Shown here: in pieces, positions 50,408-58,450 of the stretch
Layout of the letters: the number at the start of each line of letters is the position of its first letter
Numbering within the stretch: position 1 is the stretch's first letter
NCBI RefSeq assembly: GCF_000934745.1
Contig: NZ_JYNO01000014.1
Coordinates: 1-64,000 of the forward strand
DNA from: Desulfonatronum thioautotrophicum
Lineage (GTDB): Bacteria > Desulfobacterota > Desulfovibrionia > Desulfovibrionales > Desulfonatronaceae
Direction: 5' to 3'
Length of the DNA stretch: 64,000 nt
Position numbers and translations under genes: made by a program
The notes under the pieces: generated by a model
Told to the model about the DNA's origin: nothing
What the model saw: only the letters and a program-made list of their open reading frames with translations
Databases searched by the model: none

Positions 50408-51104
50408 GCAGCCTCCATTCGGGAAGTGCGGGCACCGGCATGTCCGGCTCGGTTGCCGGTCTCTGCCGCCAAAAGCACGGGCATGGTTCCAGGCCGGGGA
50501 GGTGTGGTTGTCGCGGGGTGATTGCCGGAAGGCTTTTGCAGGGAGGACGGCGATGGAGTGCGAAAGCGCGGCATTGGTTTCTCAGGTGATCCTTTGCTGG
50601 TATCGCCGGGTCGTTTGAACAGGGACGAAGTTGGGAACAAGAAATGGGCAGATAGGAAAGTAGGAAATCATATCCTCACGTTTCCACCTCTCTGGATAGG
50701 ATGCCATGGCGGGCATGTCAACAAAAAAAAAAGAGGGTTAATGGCCAAGATTTTGATAACATTGAGTTATTTTTTGCACGATTCGATGGCTTGGGTGGCC
50801 TGGGGATTTATGGAACCGGGATTTGAGTGATGGTTCTGAATTGGTTGACAAATCCGTGTAAGGGGGAGTGGTTGTCCCACTGTAGGGGCGCACCTGTGTG
50901 TGCGCCCATTCGAGATAACGCCTCAACACGTAAGGGGCGGACACACAGGTCCGCCCCTACGGCACAACATCATCCGTCATGGTCAATCCGGATGTCCGTA
51001 AAATGTGCACAAAATAATCCGGCGGTATGAACCCTCCCAGATTTGACACTGTGTTGGCGGCATGGGGGTGGGCATGAGACGGGTGTTGGTGTGGGTTGCC
51101 GGGT
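50408..51104. other. Gene-free region with a GTAGGGGC repeat
   Basis: No gene is recognised. The inverted repeat at 50882-50960 is described separately. A 29-codon frame at 50741 (MAKILITLSYFLHDSMAWVA) is too short to support. Confidence 0.5.
50882..50960. repeat. GTAGGGGC inverted repeat, copy 1
   Basis: GTAGGGGCGCACCTGTGTGT starts the left arm and its near-complement (GGACACACAGGTCCGCCCCTAC region) ends at 50960; arms of about 27 nt differ at two positions. Related copies are 54079-54199 and 55880-55968. Confidence 0.9.
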
Positions 51105-53069
51105 TTACAGTGATGGTGCTTCCAGTTCCCCGATCCGGCGCTCCAGTTCTTCCAGTCGTTCGATCAATCGTTCGGCTTCCTGTTCCACCCCATGATATTC
51201 CTTGCTCAAACGGATGAATTCCTCGCTACGGGCATAGGTTTCAGGATCGGCCAGGATTTGCTCCAACTCGGTCTGGCGGGCCAATGTGGTCTCCAGCTCT
51301 GCCTCGCAACGGCTGAAGTCCGTCCGGAGCGGTTTGAGTTGGCGGGAAAGGGCATTGCGGTGCTGGGCTTCGACCCGGCGGCGTTCTTTTTCCAGCTGGC
51401 GGGCGGCTTTTCCGGATGGGGCAGCTGGGTCCAGGGATGGACATTCGGGCTGTGTGGATTGCTTGTGAAAGGCTTCGTATTCCTCAAACCCCCGTGAAAA
51501 GATCCGCAATCCCTCCGGACCGACTCCCCAGACCTCCTGGGCGGCCTCGGCCAGCAGGCGGCGGTCGTGGGCCACGAAAATCAGTGTGCCCGAATACTCT
51601 TCCAGGGCGCTCATCAGCGCCTCACGGCTCTCCAGGTCCAGATGGTTGGTGGGCTCGTCAAGGACCAGAAAGTTGGCTCGGGCCGCAAACAGGGAACCCA
51701 GCAGCAACCGACTTTTTTCGCCGCCGCTGAGACTGGCCACCGGACGCTCCCAGTAGTTTTCCCCAAGGAGAAACAGGCCGAGAATGGAGCAGACCTCAAA
51801 GTGGGTGGCCTTGGGTCCGGCCAGACGGCGCATTTCCGCGAGCACCGAAGTTTTCGGATTGAGAATTTCCGTCTGGTGCTGGCTGAAGTAGCCCATGACC
51901 GTGTTCGGCCCGACCCTGATCCGGCCATTTTGCGGTGTTAAATCCCCGCTGATCAGTTTCAGCAGGGTGGTCTTTCCCGCCCCGTTGGGCCCGGCCAGGG
52001 CCACCTTCTGTCCTCGGTAGAGCTGGAACGTCAGCGGGGGCCAGAGAGGCCGGCCTTGGTCAAAAGCGTATTCAAGCTCCGCCGCGGCGAGAACGGTCTG
52101 ATCCCCCCTGGTGGGTTCGGGCAGGGAAAAAGAGAGTGTTCTGCCACGTGTTTCCGGGCGTTGGCCACGCAATTCCTCCAGTTCTTTTTGCAGTTTGTCC
52201 GTGCTCTTGAGCTTGCTCTGGGCTTGCCGGGCCTTGCTGGCCTTGAAGCGAAAGCGGTCGATGAAGACGGCCTGGTGGCGTATTTTCTCGTCTATGGCCG
52301 CGGCCTGGCGCTCCCATTGCTCCTCCATTTCCTCCCGCCACGCCAGGAATTCGGAAAAGGTGCCGGGGCGGAGAATCGGTTTGGCCTCGCCCAGGTAGAG
52401 GGTCTGGGTGGCCACCTTGTCCAAGAAAACCCGGTCGTGGGCCACGAAGATCAGCACGCCGCTGAACCCGAGCAGGTATTCTTCCAGCCAGGTTACGGCC
52501 TCCAGGTCCAGGTGATTGGTCGGTTCGTCCAGAAGCAGTACATCCGCTCCAGCAGTGAGCACCCGGGCCAGCTTGGCCCGTTCCCGCCAGCCACCGCTCA
52601 AGGCCTGAAGCGACTTGCTCAGATCGGCTTCCGCAAATCCCAGCCCGCAGAGAATGGTCTTGGCGCGGTGTTCCGGGCTGTAGCCAAGCTGATGTTCCAG
52701 GATGGTCTGCTCCTCGGCCAGGGTTTGCAAGGCCGCCTCGTCCCGGTGCCGAACCGCATCTTCCCAGCGCTGCCAGAATCCGGCCCAGGACGGCAAAGCG
52801 TCCATGACCCAGGACAGAAGTCCGCGTTGCAGATCCCCGGTTTCCAGTTCCTGGGCCACATAGCCCAGACGTGCCCCGCTGGAGGTGATCACCCGCCCAC
52901 TGTCAGGCTGGGATTCCCCAGCCAGGATTCGCAACAGGGTGGACTTGCCCGCGCCGTTGGCACCGACCACGGCCAAGCGGGTTCCGCCGACGATTTCCAG
53001 GTTGAAGTCCTTGAAAATATCCCGGCCGCCGTAGGATTTGGTCAGAGCGTGAATGGTGAGTTTGGACAT
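51105..53069 (-). CDS. ABC-F family ATPase
   Basis: The 654-residue product has two ABC domains and no membrane part. The first has GANGAGKSTLLRILAG, an LSGGWRERAKLARVL signature and LLLDEPTNHLDLEAV. The second has GPNGAGKTTLLKLISG, LSGGEKSRLLLGSL and LVLDEPTNHLDLES. The linker between them (about 240-300) is rich in R, K and A, the P-site tRNA interaction motif type. A C-terminal coiled coil (ERRRVEAQHRNALSRQLKPL onward) is present. ABC-F proteins act on ribosomes; this one resembles Uup/YheS types. A heptamer array (53079-53155) sits 10 nt upstream of the start codon. Confidence 0.93.
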   Translation of the reverse strand: MSKLTIHALTKSYGGRDIFKDFNLEIVGGTRLAVVGANGAGKSTLLRILAGESQPDSGRVITSSGARLGYVAQELETGDLQRGLLSWVMDALPSWAGFWQRWEDAVRHRDEAALQTLAEEQTILEHQLGYSPEHRAKTILCGLGFAEADLSKSLQALSGGWRERAKLARVLTAGADVLLLDEPTNHLDLEAVTWLEEYLLGFSGVLIFVAHDRVFLDKVATQTLYLGEAKPILRPGTFSEFLAWREEMEEQWERQAAAIDEKIRHQAVFIDRFRFKASKARQAQSKLKSTDKLQKELEELRGQRPETRGRTLSFSLPEPTRGDQTVLAAAELEYAFDQGRPLWPPLTFQLYRGQKVALAGPNGAGKTTLLKLISGDLTPQNGRIRVGPNTVMGYFSQHQTEILNPKTSVLAEMRRLAGPKATHFEVCSILGLFLLGENYWERPVASLSGGEKSRLLLGSLFAARANFLVLDEPTNHLDLESREALMSALEEYSGTLIFVAHDRRLLAEAAQEVWGVGPEGLRIFSRGFEEYEAFHKQSTQPECPSLDPAAPSGKAARQLEKERRRVEAQHRNALSRQLKPLRTDFSRCEAELETTLARQTELEQILADPETYARSEEFIRLSKEYHGVEQEAERLIERLEELERRIGELEAPSL

Positions 53070-53078
53070 GGAGTGTGT

Positions 53079-53156
<78 letters not shown>

Positions 53157-53421
53157 TTGATGAGGAATGGCTGTTGTGTCAAGAAGTGCGGGAGATTGAT
53201 TTGTTTTTTCGGATTCGTGCGTGCTCGTTTTAATGGCTGCACTTTATTTTATGCACGGATGCCGTCCTTGGGGACTGAAGGGGGTGAAGGTGTTTTGCTG
53301 TTTCGGTGTTTTGCGATGTGGCGGGCTTTTCGATAGGGTCTTCGAGTCTGCATGACGATCAATGGTCAAATTCAATCCTGTCAATTTCAAACCCGCTTTC
53401 GCGGGGCTTCTGGAGGAATGC

Positions 53422-53946
53422 ATGGAACTGTCCAACAAGAAAGTGATGGTCATGGTGGCCGAAATGTTTAATGATTATGAGTTTATTTACCCGTATTACC
53501 GACTTCTGGAAACCCGTGCTCACGTGGAGGTGGTTGGGGCCAAGGCCGGAGTGGTCTATTCCAGCAAGGTCGGGACCACGGCCACCAGCACGGCCGCTGC
53601 CGCGGATCTGAATCCGGCGGAGTTTGCCGGTGTGGTTATCCCGGGTGGGTATGCTCCGGATTTCATGCGCCGGGACAAGGCCATGGTCCGGCTGGTGCGG
53701 GACCTTCATGACCAGGGCAAGGTGGTGGCCGCCATCTGTCATGCCGGGTGGATGCTGGCTTCGGCCGATATTCTCAAGGGCCGCACCGTGACCTCGTTTT
53801 TCGCCATCAAGGACGACCTGGTCCATGCCGGGGCCAACTGGGTGGATCAGGATGTCGTGGAGGACGGCGGGCTGATCACCAGCCGGACCCCTGATGATCT
53901 TCCGGCCTTCATGCGCGCTGTGGTCGCGGCCCTGGGCCGGGTCTGA
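53422..53946 (+). CDS. PfpI/DJ-1 family protein
   Basis: ATG 53422 with GGAGG 5 nt upstream gives 174 residues. The class-I glutamine-amidotransferase-like fold is clear: KKVMVMVAEMFNDYEFIYPY, VVIPGGYAPDFMRRDKAMVR, and VVAAICHAGWMLASADILKG with the nucleophile cysteine in AICHAGW. The C-terminal half includes FFAIKDDLVHAGANWVDQDV and GGLITSRTPDDLPAFMRAVV. The YhbO/PfpI subgroup is thought to handle glyoxal damage or act as a chaperone/protease. It lies divergent to the ABC-F gene. Confidence 0.92.
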   Translation: MELSNKKVMVMVAEMFNDYEFIYPYYRLLETRAHVEVVGAKAGVVYSSKVGTTATSTAAAADLNPAEFAGVVIPGGYAPDFMRRDKAMVRLVRDLHDQGKVVAAICHAGWMLASADILKGRTVTSFFAIKDDLVHAGANWVDQDVVEDGGLITSRTPDDLPAFMRAVVAALGRV

Positions 53947-54350
53947 TTGCTAGAAGCATTCAGACGAACCGCCCGCTCCCGATGGTCGCTCAAGGCGCCA
54001 GGGATGCCAAGAAAAAGATGTTGGCTCATGGGGCGAATTGTGTGGCTGGCTGCTGTCAGACCCGAAAACGAATGTCGCGTAGGGGCGGCCCCCCGTGGCC
54101 GCCCTGCCGGGTGGGCGGCGGTACCACGGAACTGCGGCAGTATGCCGATAGCCCGTGCTACCGAGTCTCCACAGGGCAGGCACGGGGGCCTGCCCCTACA
54201 TCACCGCGCCAGGGGACCTGCATCACACAATTGGCCCCATGTCCTTCTCTGTCGCGTGGAGACAAAAAAACTTCTTAGCGTCCTCCGCGTCTTTAACGAA
54301 ACGAGCGGTTAGATTCTGCAAGTGTCCACGGATTCTAGACCATCTCCAGG
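53947..54350. repeat. Intergenic region with GTAGGGGC repeat, copy 2
   Basis: No gene is seen. About 54079-54199 is the second GTAGGGGC inverted-repeat copy, ending GCCCCTAC. Around 53965 and 54300 fragments resemble the AACCGCCCGCTC and GAAACGAGCGGTT ends of R1. Confidence 0.75.
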
Positions 54351-55703
54351 TCAGATCATGTACTTGATGTCCGAAACATGCGTGGGGTAGGCCCAGAGCA
54401 GGCTCTTGAGTTGCGTTCTGGTCAGGCCGAACTTGATGGCCATGGCGAAGATGTTGATCATCTCCTCGGCATTGTGGCCCAACAGGTGCGCCCCCAGGAT
54501 GGTATCGGCGTCCTGGTTCAGCAAAACCTTGTAGGCCGCGTGCCTTTGGCCGATGCGCTTGGAGGTCATCCAGACAGTGGCGTCGCCGGTGTTCACGGTC
54601 AGCTGAAACCCCTGTTCGTCGGCAGCCTGGCGGGCCTCCTGTTCGCTCATGCCCACCCGGGCCAGGGTGGGCATACTGAATACCGCATGGGGCACAGCCG
54701 CATGGTCCGCCTGGGTCTTGTTGCCGCCCAGAATATTGGCTGCCGCGGTTTCCGCTTCCATATCCGCGGTAGTGGCCAGCTGGAATGGCGTGTCCGCAAC
54801 ATCCCCCACGGCGTAGACCGCGGGGTTGGAAACACTCTGCATGAAGGCATTCACGGTCACCCCTCGAGATGAGGCGGTCACCCCGGCTACATCCAGGGCC
54901 AGATCATGCACCTCGGGCACCCGGCCTACGGCCGCCACCGCGGCATGGACCAGGAGTTCGGAGGGTTCCTGACCGGAGAGGGTCAGCGTAAGGTTCTGGC
55001 TGGACTTTTCCACCTTTTCGACCCTGTTCTCGGGGAGAAAGGTGATACCCAAATCTCTTCCGGCCTCCAGCAGTTGGTCGACCATATCCGCATCGAAGTT
55101 GCGCAAAAAGCGATCGCTCCGGTGGACGATTGTCGTTCGGACACCGGCCAGGGCGCAAATGAAGGCAAATTCGAAACAGATGAAACCGCCACCCAGAAAA
55201 GCAATGCTTTCCGGCAGGTTGTCCAGTTCCAGAAAAGCATCACTGTCCAAAAGTAGCTCCGCACCAGGGACAGACAATGTTCGGGGAACGGTTCCGGTTG
55301 CGATGACGACGTGCTCGGCTGTGTGGATATCAGATCCGATGCGCAACTGATTGGGGCCGGTGAAGGTCACGGCGCCATGGGCCGTGTTGATTCCGGCATC
55401 GTGAAAGCCCTGTAGGGATCTTTCCGGCACCGCTTCGGTGAAGTCCCGCTTGAAGCGCATCAAGCTTGGCCAGTCCAGGCGGCTATCCCCGACTATCCCC
55501 TGCCCATGCAGGGCGTTGGCTCCGTGCATGGCCGCGGCCGCGGCCACCAGGATCTTTTTGGGCTGGCAGCCACGCATGGCGCAGGTTCCGCCGAACGGTC
55601 GCTTGTCCGCCACCAGGACACTTTTTCCAGCCTTGCGGCAGGCATGCGCGGCGGTATAGCCCGCAGTACCGGACCCGATGACGATCACGTCGTGCTGTTG
55701 CAT
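54351..55703 (-). CDS. Dihydrolipoamide-dehydrogenase-like flavoprotein disulfide reductase
   Basis: The 450-residue product has the FAD site HDVIVIGSGTAGYTAAHACR and the redox pair GGTCAMRGCQPKK (CX4C). The NAD(P) Rossmann reads SIAFLGGGFICFEFAFICAL, the FAD-2 site is NPAVYAVGDVADTPFQLATT, and a dimerisation domain ends GHNAEEMINIFAMAIKFGLT. The C-terminal HPT motif of the family appears as AYPTHVSDI. Length and order are normal for the glutathione-reductase/dihydrolipoamide-dehydrogenase family. The substrate is not inferable. It is monocistronic, with repeat-rich flanks. Confidence 0.88.
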   Translation of the reverse strand: MQQHDVIVIGSGTAGYTAAHACRKAGKSVLVADKRPFGGTCAMRGCQPKKILVAAAAAMHGANALHGQGIVGDSRLDWPSLMRFKRDFTEAVPERSLQGFHDAGINTAHGAVTFTGPNQLRIGSDIHTAEHVVIATGTVPRTLSVPGAELLLDSDAFLELDNLPESIAFLGGGFICFEFAFICALAGVRTTIVHRSDRFLRNFDADMVDQLLEAGRDLGITFLPENRVEKVEKSSQNLTLTLSGQEPSELLVHAAVAAVGRVPEVHDLALDVAGVTASSRGVTVNAFMQSVSNPAVYAVGDVADTPFQLATTADMEAETAAANILGGNKTQADHAAVPHAVFSMPTLARVGMSEQEARQAADEQGFQLTVNTGDATVWMTSKRIGQRHAAYKVLLNQDADTILGAHLLGHNAEEMINIFAMAIKFGLTRTQLKSLLWAYPTHVSDIKYMI

Positions 55704-56098
55704 TACATCTCCCTTTATTGTCTCTCTTTTGCCCTATATTTCCCTTCTTTCAGGCCCCGACTGGCCGTTCACAATGCCAAGGAAAACATGAACGTCCTGA
55801 AAAATAAAGGGCGGTGTTTTGTTTTCAGGGGGCGGCATCTCGCCTTAATGCCACAGATGGGTTCAGTCGTTTTTTCTCTGTAGGGGCGGCCCTTGCGGCC
55901 GCCCTGGGTGGGCGCGGCAATGCCGGCAATGGCCTCGAAAAAGGGCAGGCGCGAGGCCTGCCCCTAACGTTCATTTGGCGTTCACGTGGTGTTCATGCTG
56001 TGCTCGTGGGGGAATCCAGGGCCGGAATGGGGCGCTGACCAGGGTATCCTTGATACATGCTACTGGCAAAAGGTGTTTCCGCACCCACTTTCGGATGC
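55704..56098. repeat. Intergenic region with GTAGGGGC repeat, copy 3
   Basis: No gene is recognised in this 395-bp stretch. Bases 55880-55968 are a diverged GTAGGGGC inverted-repeat copy, ending GCCCCTAAC. Confidence 0.7.
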
Positions 56099-56413
56099 CT
56101 AATCCTCCAGGTCGTTGACCCAGCTTGTGGCCGCGGCCACGGCCGGAAAGCCAATGGTCGAGGTGAGGACGATCAGGGCGTGACGGACTTCTTCTTCCGT
56201 CGCTCCGGCGGACATGGCCCGGCGGGCATGGCTGTGCACCGCCCCTTCCATGCGCAGGGCCGCGGCAGCGGCCATCTGGAGCAGGTTGATGGTCTTCTCG
56301 TCCAATGGCCCGGCATCCCGGACCACCTTGCCCAGATTGCCGACCGCGGTCATGAAGTCCGGATGATTTTTTTGCATCTTCTGAAAATTTTTCGGGAGTT
56401 TGTCTTTGGACAT
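56099..56413 (-). CDS. Carboxymuconolactone-decarboxylase-family protein
   Basis: The 104-residue product has the AhpD/CMD helical core: NFQKMQKNHPDFMTAVGNLG, LDEKTINLLQMAAAAALRME, then GAVHSHARRAMSAGATEEEV, HALIVLTSTIGFPAVAAATS. The ECxxC pair found in AhpD peroxidase partners is absent; the position reads GAVHSHARR, keeping the histidine. The family includes small peroxiredoxin-like and decarboxylase-like enzymes; this branch lacks the redox cysteines, so activity is unknown. Confidence 0.8.
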   Translation of the reverse strand: MSKDKLPKNFQKMQKNHPDFMTAVGNLGKVVRDAGPLDEKTINLLQMAAAAALRMEGAVHSHARRAMSAGATEEEVRHALIVLTSTIGFPAVAAATSWVNDLED

Positions 56414-56629
56414 GGGGATTCCTTTTTTTGATGATTTTTGGTGACTGTTGCGGTTGATTTTCTGCCATGTGGCCGAGGTTCTCTTGCCTCGAGGTGCTGC
56501 ATGCCGCCTTGCAATCTACCAAAGAAGGTGTAGGTTATCCAGCTATCTTCCTGGCCTGTTGTGCTGGAATCCGGATGGAGGAATCCGGGCAGGGCTGTAT
56601 CTATTTCTTGATGATCAAGGCAGGTGCAC

Positions 56630-57676
56630 ATGAATACCATGAACTACGCATTTATCTGTTCCGCGCCGCCTGCGCCCAATGGGCTGAAGGCGGCGGTGGT
56701 CGGATCGGGGCCGGCCGGGCTTTCGGCAGCCGGTTGGCTGGCTTGCGCGGGCTACGAGGTGCATGTCTACGATAAACTGCCCAAGGCCGGCGGGCTGCTG
56801 GTCTTCGGTATTCCCGGCTTTCGGATTCCGGCCAAGCGTATTGAGGACGCCGCGGAAAAGCTGGCCGAGGAGTATGGGGTGCGCTTTCACTTCTGTACAA
56901 AAATCTGCACCCAGGACAAGGTTTGCGAATCCGGGGATGAATTCGTGCAGGAAATGGTCAGTCTTTCCGATCTGCTGCACGAATGTGCCGCGGTGCTGAT
57001 CTGCACCGGCAGTTGGCGGCCGAGGCGGCTGAACATCCCCGGCGAGGATCTGCCCGGCGTGTACACCTCTCTGGAATTTCTTTTCCCATTGCGGGCCTGC
57101 AAGATGGCTGAGACCCAGGTTGCGCCGCCACTGGTCGAGGGCCGGCGGGTGGCGGTGATTGGTGCCGGTTTGTCCGCGGTGGATGTGGCGCAGAGCTGTC
57201 TGCGACTGGGAGCTGGGAAAATCAGCATGCTTTACCGCAAGACCGTGGACGATGCGCCTGCGGGCCGGATGGAGATCAAGCTCCTGCGCCAGCGGGGCGT
57301 CCATTGGCGGGAACAGGTCACCCCGGTCCGGATCACGGGAAAAGATCGGGCTCAAAAGCTGGTTTATACCCAAGCCGGTGGAGACCAAAACAGGGAGCAG
57401 GAGATGGACGTGGATCTGGTGGTGGCGGCCATTGGGGAGGTGCCCACCAACCCCTTTCCCCGCGAACTCCGGCTGGAGGACATTTCCAAAGACGGAAAGG
57501 GGTGGTTGCAGATGACCAAGTTCGAGGGCGTCTTTGTGGCCGGGGATGTGCTCACCGGCCCGTCCAAGATCGGGCGGGCTATCCTCAGCGGGCTGCGGGC
57601 CGCGGAATCCCTGGACGGCTGGATCAAATCCAGAGATCCGAATGCAGATGCCGCAAAGGAGGCCGATCATGGCTGA
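56630..57676 (+). CDS. FAD-dependent NAD(P) oxidoreductase (GltD/AorC-like)
   Basis: The 348-residue product starts at ATG 56630 and resembles the glutamate synthase small subunit. The FAD site is AAVVGSGPAGLSAAGWLACA, then GLLVFGIPGFRIPAKRIEDA, AVLICTGSWRPRRLNIPGED. The NAD(P) site is VAVIGAGLSAVDVAQSCLRL, and FEGVFVAGDVLTGPSKIGRA is the C-terminal FAD contact. It lacks the N-terminal Fe-S domain of GltD and overlaps the ferredoxin gene by 8 nt. In some aldehyde oxidoreductase (AOR) clusters, AorC plus AorA work as a pair with AorB; no AorB-like gene is in this window. Confidence 0.87.
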   Translation: MNTMNYAFICSAPPAPNGLKAAVVGSGPAGLSAAGWLACAGYEVHVYDKLPKAGGLLVFGIPGFRIPAKRIEDAAEKLAEEYGVRFHFCTKICTQDKVCESGDEFVQEMVSLSDLLHECAAVLICTGSWRPRRLNIPGEDLPGVYTSLEFLFPLRACKMAETQVAPPLVEGRRVAVIGAGLSAVDVAQSCLRLGAGKISMLYRKTVDDAPAGRMEIKLLRQRGVHWREQVTPVRITGKDRAQKLVYTQAGGDQNREQEMDVDLVVAAIGEVPTNPFPRELRLEDISKDGKGWLQMTKFEGVFVAGDVLTGPSKIGRAILSGLRAAESLDGWIKSRDPNADAAKEADHG

Positions 57677-58244
57677 ATCGAAGAAAACCCTGTACATCGA
57701 CTACAACTTGTGTATCGGTTGCGAGAGCTGTGAGGCGGTTTGCGGCTATCTTTACGGCCAGCCGCGCATCCACATGACCCGGACCAGCGACGGCATCACC
57801 GTGCCCATCAGCTGCCACCATTGCGCCAATCCGGCCTGTCTGAAAGCCTGCAACGTGAACGCCTTCCATCAGGACGAGGATGGAGCGGTGGTCCTGGACC
57901 CCAAAGCCTGCGTCGGTTGCATGGTCTGCCTGTCGGTTTGTCCCTTTGCAGCCATCTCCCATTCCCGCTCCGGTCCTGATCCGGTGGCCAAGTGCGATCT
58001 GTGCGCCGTGCGTCGGGCCAAGGGCATGACCCCGGCCTGTGTGGAGATCTGTCCCTGCGGGGCGATCCTGTTCGGCAGTCCGGATGAGATCGAGGCCGAA
58101 CTCCGACAACGGGTGGCCGAGGGCATTGTTCAGTCGCACATGCACCCGGAACGCTTCGGCACCCAGGTGGGGCTGCGGGCCATGAAGAAGTCCGTCAGTG
58201 TCGAGGGGTATGCCGCGGGCCGGAAAAGCGATCCGGAAGACTGA
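57669..58244 (+). CDS. Four-cluster ferredoxin-type iron-sulfur protein (AorA/CooF/HycB-like)
   Basis: ATG 57669, with AAAGGAGG 6 nt upstream, gives 191 residues. It has 16 cysteines in four groups: CIGCESCEAVCGYLY; CHHCANPACLKACNV; CVGCMVCLSVCPFAAI; KCDLCAVRRAKGMTPACVEI then CPC. This is the DMSOR-type four [4Fe-4S] electron-transfer subunit. It overlaps the flavoprotein gene by 8 nt, so the two form an NAD(P)H-to-ferredoxin-type electron module for a partner enzyme encoded elsewhere. There is no twin-arginine signal, so it is cytoplasmic. Confidence 0.93.
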   Translation: MAESKKTLYIDYNLCIGCESCEAVCGYLYGQPRIHMTRTSDGITVPISCHHCANPACLKACNVNAFHQDEDGAVVLDPKACVGCMVCLSVCPFAAISHSRSGPDPVAKCDLCAVRRAKGMTPACVEICPCGAILFGSPDEIEAELRQRVAEGIVQSHMHPERFGTQVGLRAMKKSVSVEGYAAGRKSDPED

Positions 58245-58450
58245 TTGCAGGACCGCGATCCTGCTGATGCGGAGTCGATCCGTCCCAAACAGGGCAAGCC
58301 GGCCTCAAAAATTTCATAGAGTTACGTGAGAAGAAAATTGCCCTGCGTAAGGTGGAGACGGGACCAATCTCGAAAGAGGGAAGCTTTGGGTTGGGTGCGA
58401 AGGGGAGAAATGTAGCCCTTTGGCAGTGTTTTGTGGTCGGCGCGGATGCG

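Noticed and set aside
50741-50830. 29-codon membrane-like micro-ORF
   Set aside because: No evidence beyond a weak GAGGG before ATG; too short to support.
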